Assembly (NCBI GenBank): GCA_963691655.1
Contig: OY829326.1
Coordinates: 36,731,989 to 36,795,988, forward strand
Direction of reading: 5' to 3'
Length of the DNA: 64,000 nt
From: Toxonevra muliebris
Lineage: Eukaryota; Arthropoda; Insecta; Diptera; Pallopteridae
Positions 58,106 through 64,000 of the stretch are shown in pieces; positions within the stretch are counted from its first letter, which is position 1, and every line of letters begins with the position of its first letter. The position numbers and the translations under genes are program-made. The notes beneath the pieces were generated by a model. It made no database searches and was not told the DNA's origin. It worked only from the letters and a program-made list of their open reading frames with translations.

Positions 58106-59852
58106 ATTCTAGGGGGTGGGGGTTTGAGGATAAAGCGATACCAAGCTTTCTTTCGATTTTGGGGAAATAATATTGTGAAAAAATTATATTCTATTTTATG
58201 TTCCGTAAAATTTGAAGTTAATCACTTAAGGCGTGCCATATCACCTTACATAAGTATTTACATCCCACATTCGGACAATGCCCAACTACATACTTTGAAT
58301 AACTTATTCACATATATTTTTCTTCAACATTTACTGCAACTTTACTTGCTGTTATTTTGATTTTCATTCCGCACTGATAACATCTTCCTTGCTGGTCTGG
58401 TTGGTCTACCTGGCAATAAACCTAAATGAAAGTTAATGGGTGCTCAGTTGCGCAGGCGCATTCAGAGTCATTCAAATGCAGTCGCAATATTGTGGTATTA
58501 TAGTAAACAAATAAATACACATATATAAAATCTTGAGCTTGTCATATTTTTACTTACTTATTTTATGCTGAAATTCATGTCACGAAAGTGATTTTTACAA
58601 TGTCTACATAATATGCGAGTATCTAACAGATATCACTATTTGCATACATACATACATATAAACATGCAAGCATATGATGCATATACATATGCACATACAT
58701 GTCTGCATTTATTTGTTTTTTGCGTGTAAAATGTATTAATTACATATTCGTTTGTGATGTGAAGTGATTTGACGGTTTGTTGATGTTGATGGTGAGGAAA
58801 TAATATTAACAAATAGAAAAAAAATATAGTATAAAATAAAACTCTTTTTTTTTTTTGTATTTTTTGCAAATGTTGCTAAATCTCTATCGAAAGGAAATTG
58901 TGTAATATGAGTTTGTTTGTGCAAATACAACAAAATACTCGCAAAAAAAAAAAAAAAAAGAGGCAATGATTAAGTTGAGCCTTCACATAAAGATCATTAT
59001 TATTAACAAGTTCGTGTAGCATTTTAAATTTAATGTAAATTAATTTATTTATTTTTAATGAATTCATAAATATAAAACAAAAATCGTGTGGTTATATATC
59101 GATAACTTAATATCTTGCATGTGTGTATGTATAACTATTTCAAAATTAATAGGCACCTACATACTTACATACTTGAAGATGTTGACCTTGCAGTCATCCT
59201 TTTAAGTGTTTAAATTGAACCTTTCTGATATTAATATATTTCAGTATATTTATTGCTTACTTGTCTACATGACTTTGCAAAAGTGTCAAATGTATCTACA
59301 CACTAACTTCTCTATAAATTGGTTCCTCCCTCGACTTGAAAATATCTGCTTCTTCTGTTTTTTTTGCAATATTCTTCATTTTTTTTTTTTCATCTTCTTA
59401 AATTTTTCTTCATTTTTTTTAGTGTCGTCATGTCTTTCAATAAAATTCCAAACTAACAAAGTAAGAAGAAACAAGTTCTGAATCAAGTTTCGGTTTCGGT
59501 TTTGTTTAATAACAGGTTTGATTAAGGGTTTTTCTGCATGCAATAAATATATCGATATTAAACAGAAACATACAAAAAAAAAGACAACAACAACAAAATC
59601 TCAATCTAAAGTTGCATTTACCAACACACATAGGTACAAAAAAAAGCTAAGAGAAAAAACGACAGGATATAAACCGCTTCAGTTCATTGCGAAAATCTCT
59701 TCTACTACTACATATTAATATTTGAATTAAAATATTAATTAATATTTATTATTGCTCCCATACAGTAGTGAGAAAATATGTATACAAATTTGAATTCAAA
59801 AAAGTACCTAGTATGGAATCGATTAACATGGTCTGGTTTAAATTTTGCTTGA
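58106..59852. other. AT-rich non-coding stretch
   Basis: TACATACA/ATGCATAT simple sequence (58640-58700), several A/T runs and pyrimidine-rich DNA at 59340-59430. The open frames are low-complexity translations. No gene recognised. Confidence 0.5.
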
Positions 59853-61539
59853 ACCTTCGATGGGCACCTCTTTAGGAGGCGCTAACATCACCTCCTGGTC
59901 TTAATTAGGCCCACGTGAATAAAATGATAGTTATGGCCTATTACAGCATGTTATTGCGCAAAAGTTATATAGGGTTTTGTTCACTAAATATTCTGCTATA
60001 GTTTAATAAAAATAAACACCTTTTTAGAAAGCATACTAAGAAATAAATTAACTTTTAAAATCGATCCGAATTACCAACATGAGTTTTTCTACTTGCGAAT
60101 TACAAGCAAATAAGGTGTTTGCATAATTACAACATTTGATGTTTGGAGGTGATTCGGATCGACCCTTTGTTTAGAGAGTTTTTGTGGAATTTGAGTTCAA
60201 AGTTTAAATAAACTTGAAAATTTTTTTTAATTTTAGTTTAAAAATTTGCATTTAAAAATCCAAAAATATTTTTTTTTTATTGAAATATTAATTGAAATTA
60301 ATAACGTTTCTTAGGTTAGGTTAGGTTGGAGTAGCAGTCTTCTGCTTGAAAGCACACTTAAGCATATTTAGGCTCATTGTGATACCACAGTACGGCGCGA
60401 CTCCCCCATTTACGGATTGGAGAACCATGAGGATTCCATAATGAATCTGGCTATGTCCTTAATACTTACAGATGATAGCTCGGACAGACTAGTGAAGAAA
60501 GGTGAGCCTAGGAGTTTTAGTCTCCTCCTGGCCAGGGATGGGCATTCGCACATGAAATGAAGGACTGTTTCTTCCTCCTCCTCAGAGTCGCTGCCCCGAC
60601 AGAAGTCATTGAATGGCAGTCCTTGTCGTGCAGCATGTCTCCCCATTATGCAGTGTCCCGTGAGCACCGAAGTCGGAATGCTGATGGAGTTTCTGCTAAG
60701 GTTGAGTAGCTCACATTTTATAGTTTTTGAGTAGTTCGTCTATTGTCCATAGTGGTCCATGTTAACCTGGTAATACCACAGGTAAACGTTTCTTAGTGTT
60801 ATACCAATTTGGAACAATTTTTAAGAACCAGTTTGTGTTAAGTGATTTTAATTTTTGATTAAGTCAACATACTAATAAATTTTAATTCAGAAATTGCTCA
60901 GAATGATTCGAAGAAATTATTTTTTTAAATATTTCATTGTTCACCAGTTCATGGGCTAGCGGATCCAAATTTTATTACTTTAGCTTGATATGATATTCAA
61001 AGATATTGGATTTTTGCGAAAATGCCGCGCCCACTTTGAGATACGGTCACATTTTATAGCCCACAACCTGACATACACACAAATGCATCTTTACACTAAA
61101 TTTGACTAAGATCAGACAAACAGTTTATGATTACATAAGCAAAACACATATATGTGGCAATAGTTTGTATGTATGTGTTTGTATGTATTTACGCATACAT
61201 ACATACATACATTTTTTTATATATATATTAAACTCCAAAATTACATTTTACGTTTAAATCAACCTCAAATTCGAAATAATTTGCGATAAATTTTACGAAT
61301 ACACGAAAGAAACACCTGGGCCTATTTAGGCCCGGGGGGTAACTTTAGAAGTCGAGACAATAACAAAAAGATGTTGTTCTATCAACTTATTCCGATTGAA
61401 ACATATGTTGTGTTTTTGTGCTCAGAAAACATTGGCGCAAGAAGTCATGGAGTTTCAGATTAATTCGTCTAGAAACAAAAAATATATACATGTTTAAACT
61501 CAAAATGGGCCTAATTAGGCCTAAGTGCCCATCCTAGGG
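59853..61539. mobile_element. Probable TTAA-type (piggyBac-like) element, about 1.7 kb, with a nested LINE
   Basis: The right end, read inward, is CCCTAGGATGGGCACTTAGG followed by CCTAATTAGGCCCA, next to TTAA (61540-61543). The left end ACCTTCGATGGGCACCT, with TTAATTAGGCCCA further in, is next to TTGA, a one-base change from TTAA. GGCCTA(T/A)TTAGGCC palindromes recur near 61317 and 61509. No transposase frame is seen. A LINE tail (60315-60784) with its own target duplication is nested inside. The pairing of ends is inferred. Confidence 0.5.
60315..60784 (-). mobile_element. 5'-truncated LINE tail with (TTAGG)n end and 12-bp target duplication
   Basis: AACGTTTCTTAG at 60303-60314 and 60785-60796 brackets the insertion. 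The minus strand encodes LTGHCIMGRHAARQGLPFND, then a knuckle-like CRGSDSEEEEETVLHFMCECP and IARFIMESSWFSNP (60410-60667), the C-terminus of the LINE family also present at 50205-50693. Read on the plus strand the 3' tail is GTTAGGTTAGGTT (60315-60327). The frame of the preserved part is open over 85 codons, although the first cysteines of the knuckle differ from the usual C..C. Confidence 0.85.
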
Positions 61540-61919
61540 TTAAGGGGGGGAATTTTTTCTCAATTTTTTTGAAATTTTAAGAAGCGCTTATTGCGAGCTA
61601 TTCTAACCGGATTGCTCGTTGTAAAGGATGACTTTTCCATTTGCATGACGAAGTATACAAGTAGCTCTTAATATTTATTAAAATGTGGCTGGTTGCCAAT
61701 TATAATTTATATCCATCACTTCAGAAGTGATAACAAATACTGCAACTCAATATTTGAGGCCTCAGTGAGGTCATTTTATAAAAAGAGTATGTCCAAAGCC
61801 CTACGCTAGCTAAACAACTGTACACCAAACAAATGAGGTTTTCCATCTCGCTCAAGTTTCTGTAATTATGGGAGTTAGAGAACCAAATCACTTTTTCACG
61901 GTCCTGCTGTCAGACTTAA

Positions 61920-62606
61920 GGGGGAAGGCCACTGTGACGGCTGGAAAAACTAGTGATTTTCGGGAAGTTTTTTGATCTGTCAAATGAAAGAATATGAGGA
62001 TTGTTTTATATTCATTTTATTAAGTGCACTTCCAACCATATTTCCAAAAATTTTTATTAAAAAATATTGAATAGTTTTGAAGATATGGGTGTTGCCGTGA
62101 AGCCCGAAAAAAATTTTCCCCTTCATGGTCGAGTCGATTTTTCAAGAACGGATTTACTGAAAAAAAAAATTTTAGTTTTTAATAATCTATATGAGTATAA
62201 TTCTCGTCGTACGTAGCGTTTTTTTTCCGCAAAATGGCGATTGATTGAAAATTTTTTCATGTTTTCGACCCTTTTTTTTTGTTTCAAAAGGCCTTAAAAA
62301 ATAGTAAAAATAAAAAATTTGAAAATCGGCTACGCCTAACGGTAGCCACTGCAAAGACGAACAAAACGAATTTTGAAAATCGGTTAATATTTGATCGAGT
62401 TATCAATGCGAACTGGTATTCGAAAAAAGTCGTTTCGAGAAAAACGCGTTTAAAGTTTTCAGTCCATTAAGTTTTCAGTCTTCTTACTATTACTAAAATG
62501 GCTGTAACTCAGACAATTTTTTAAATTTTTTACACATATTTCTGAATATATAAACTTTAATTTAAGATAAAAAAAAATTGTTGACCCGTCACGGTGGCTT
62601 TCCCCC
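61920..62606. mobile_element. TTAA-type MITE (piggyBac-like), 687 bp
   Basis: TTAA on both sides (61916-61919 and 62607-62610). TIRs of 21 bp, GGGGGAA(G/A)GCCAC(T/C)GTGACGG, have two mismatches. The interior is AT-rich and has no transposase. The assignment rests on the TTAA duplication. Confidence 0.75.
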
Positions 62607-64000
62607 TTAAACGTAAGGTCGATTCAAATCCAATAAGTGTCTAGTACTTGTTAGAGAGCAGTTTGACCAAATTTCCTTGCTGCGGCACGAAGGAATGTAA
62701 TCTGTTTGGTTAACCCATTCAAGTAAGATGTGAAAGAATAGATCCGTCTTAATTTGCCCAAAGAGGATAGAGACTAGTAATTATTACTTTTGCCCACAAA
62801 AAAATTGGTCTTCACAAGTCTTTGTTGTTTTTATTACCCTCCAGTAGTTAGGGGGAGCGGTTAAAGTCATTTTTTATCTTTTTAAAGTCTTTTAATGAAG
62901 AAACAACGTTCGTAATAACTGAGATATTTATTGCGAAAGGGGGGTCTATCCTCCAAACTAGCTCAGCCCTCACCCTACGCCGCCCTATTGATCTCTCACT
63001 GTTTTTATGCTATTAAACTCGAGCATAGAAAAACGAGATCTTCCATACACTGTATATTAACTAATATTACTGTCAAGTCTAAGTTCCTTAATGCAGCTCA
63101 ACTTTATCCTGCTCTGGAGATAATGTATCATCCTAAAGCTTCCCTTGTTGATAGAAGTTCAGCCTGAAATACCCAGTTTGAGTTAGGCAGGCACTAAGGG
63201 CTTGAAATTTGTTGAGTAGAAGCCTGCACTGGCTCCGCAATACATTTCGGAAAGACCAGTGTTCTTTTCCATGACAAAACCTCTCTTTATTCGATTGCGC
63301 CTTTAGATGGGAAAGGTACACCGAAAGTGTTTTAAACTTTAATCAAGGAGTTAAATAATATTAATTAATGGTTGCGTTGCATGGAAGCAAAAAGTGAAAA
63401 GCTGCTGCCAGAGTGATTAATCAAAAATCTGTAATCAGTGTTGTGATTAGATTTACGTCTTAGAAACGGCATGATGCATTAGTTGGAAAGTTTTTGAAAA
63501 TCATCAAATTCAAGTTTGTGAAATATTTTAATTTCCTTCTAAAAATCAAATTATGGACGATTTCGAGTTTGTGTCGAGCTTGTCAACTATTAAAGTTTTG
63601 AGAAATCATGCTGACCTGAAAAATCAGAAAAGTAATTTGATTACAAAAATGGAGCTCAAACGGCAGCGGCTTTGCAAATCAGAAACACTCTGCAACGCGT
63701 TTCCAACACGTTCTGAAATCAGCTTTTCAGCGAAACGCAACCAATGTAATTAGTTAAATTCGCGCCTGTTCTTCTTTTTCTTTCCTTCTACGTAGAGTAA
63801 TGAGAGATGATGAGATGATAGAGAGTATGTGCTCTTTTCGTTTGCTCCTGCCATATATTTGGAAAATGAATTACCAAATTTTAAACTTTTATAACTTATG
63901 ATTAAGTATCACACATTAGCGACACTTAAGCGGCGTGTATTAACTAAATCTATTTCGGTGTAAACAAAGTTAAGTAAAAATCCAATCAAATCAGATACCA
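62607..64000. other. Stretch to window end, no recognised gene
   Basis: It holds two short open frames (62931-63167 and 63553-63753, both plus). The second starts with a proper ATG (MDDFEFVSSLS) but matches nothing I know and has no splice or promoter context, so it is not called as a gene. Confidence 0.45.

Noticed and set aside
63553..63753. ATG-started plus-strand frame of 66 codons near the window end
   Set aside because: No known motif, promoter or splice signal. Could be chance; noted in the final non-coding stretch.
1..64000. CRISPR arrays, rRNA genes, LTR retrotransposons, viral insertions
   Set aside because: No regularly spaced short repeats, rRNA-like blocks, paired LTRs or viral domains were recognised. 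The genome is an insect's, so CRISPR is not expected.

Overview
The window is AT-rich eukaryotic DNA, almost certainly from a brachyceran (probably calyptrate) fly. The evidence is the short 68-71 bp introns with GTAAG donors, the abundant A/T homopolymers and microsatellites, and a crowd of insect-type transposons: mariner, maT, piggyBac, hAT, pogo-like elements, RNase H-bearing LINEs and tRNA-derived SINEs. No bacterial-style operons, rRNA genes or intact tRNA genes are seen. Species cannot be named from sequence alone.

The only convincing intact host genes are four tandem minus-strand copies of one small secreted-protein gene (about 26.6-35.5 kb). Each has a TATA box, a 66-bp signal-peptide exon, a 68-71 bp intron and a second exon, giving 182 residues with a single cysteine pair. 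The unit is about 2.33-2.38 kb and also carries a long homologous non-coding spacer. A 1213-bp mariner sits in the spacer between copies 2 and 3. The proteins look like the fly-expanded DUF1091/DM-type secreted families (MD-2-like fold suspected), but no function can be assigned. Protein differences are mosaic between copies, which suggests gene conversion. One further isolated exon candidate lies at 39251-39327 (+) with good splice sites, so at least part of the window may be intron of a long plus-strand gene.

Layout. 0-4.4 kb: AT-rich DNA with a pogo-like MITE, a strong hairpin and an inverted-repeat element. 4.4-5.4 kb: deleted hAT element with the C-terminal dimerisation motif. 5.4-22.5 kb: mostly featureless AT-rich DNA with a LINE 3' fragment (8.1-8.6 kb), two MITE-like inverted-repeat elements, a tandem GC-richer repeat (11.5-11.9 kb) and microsatellites. 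22.5-24.8 kb: RT fragment and a degenerate TCTGAATTTTGGT-type satellite. 26.1-35.7 kb: the gene array. 35.9-37.5 kb: internally deleted piggyBac inserted at the edge of a Harbinger-like MITE. 39.7-44.5 kb: LINE split by a DD37D maT element and by a second mariner. 45.5-45.9 kb: double tRNA-derived SINE. 49.0-51.3 kb: a cluster of RNase H-type LINE pieces in both orientations. 54.8-62.6 kb: TTAA-type (piggyBac-like) MITEs and another LINE tail. The rest is AT-rich DNA without recognisable genes.

All transposase and RT reading frames are broken by stops, frameshifts or deletions. Several insertions keep clear target-site duplications and can be placed in relative order.
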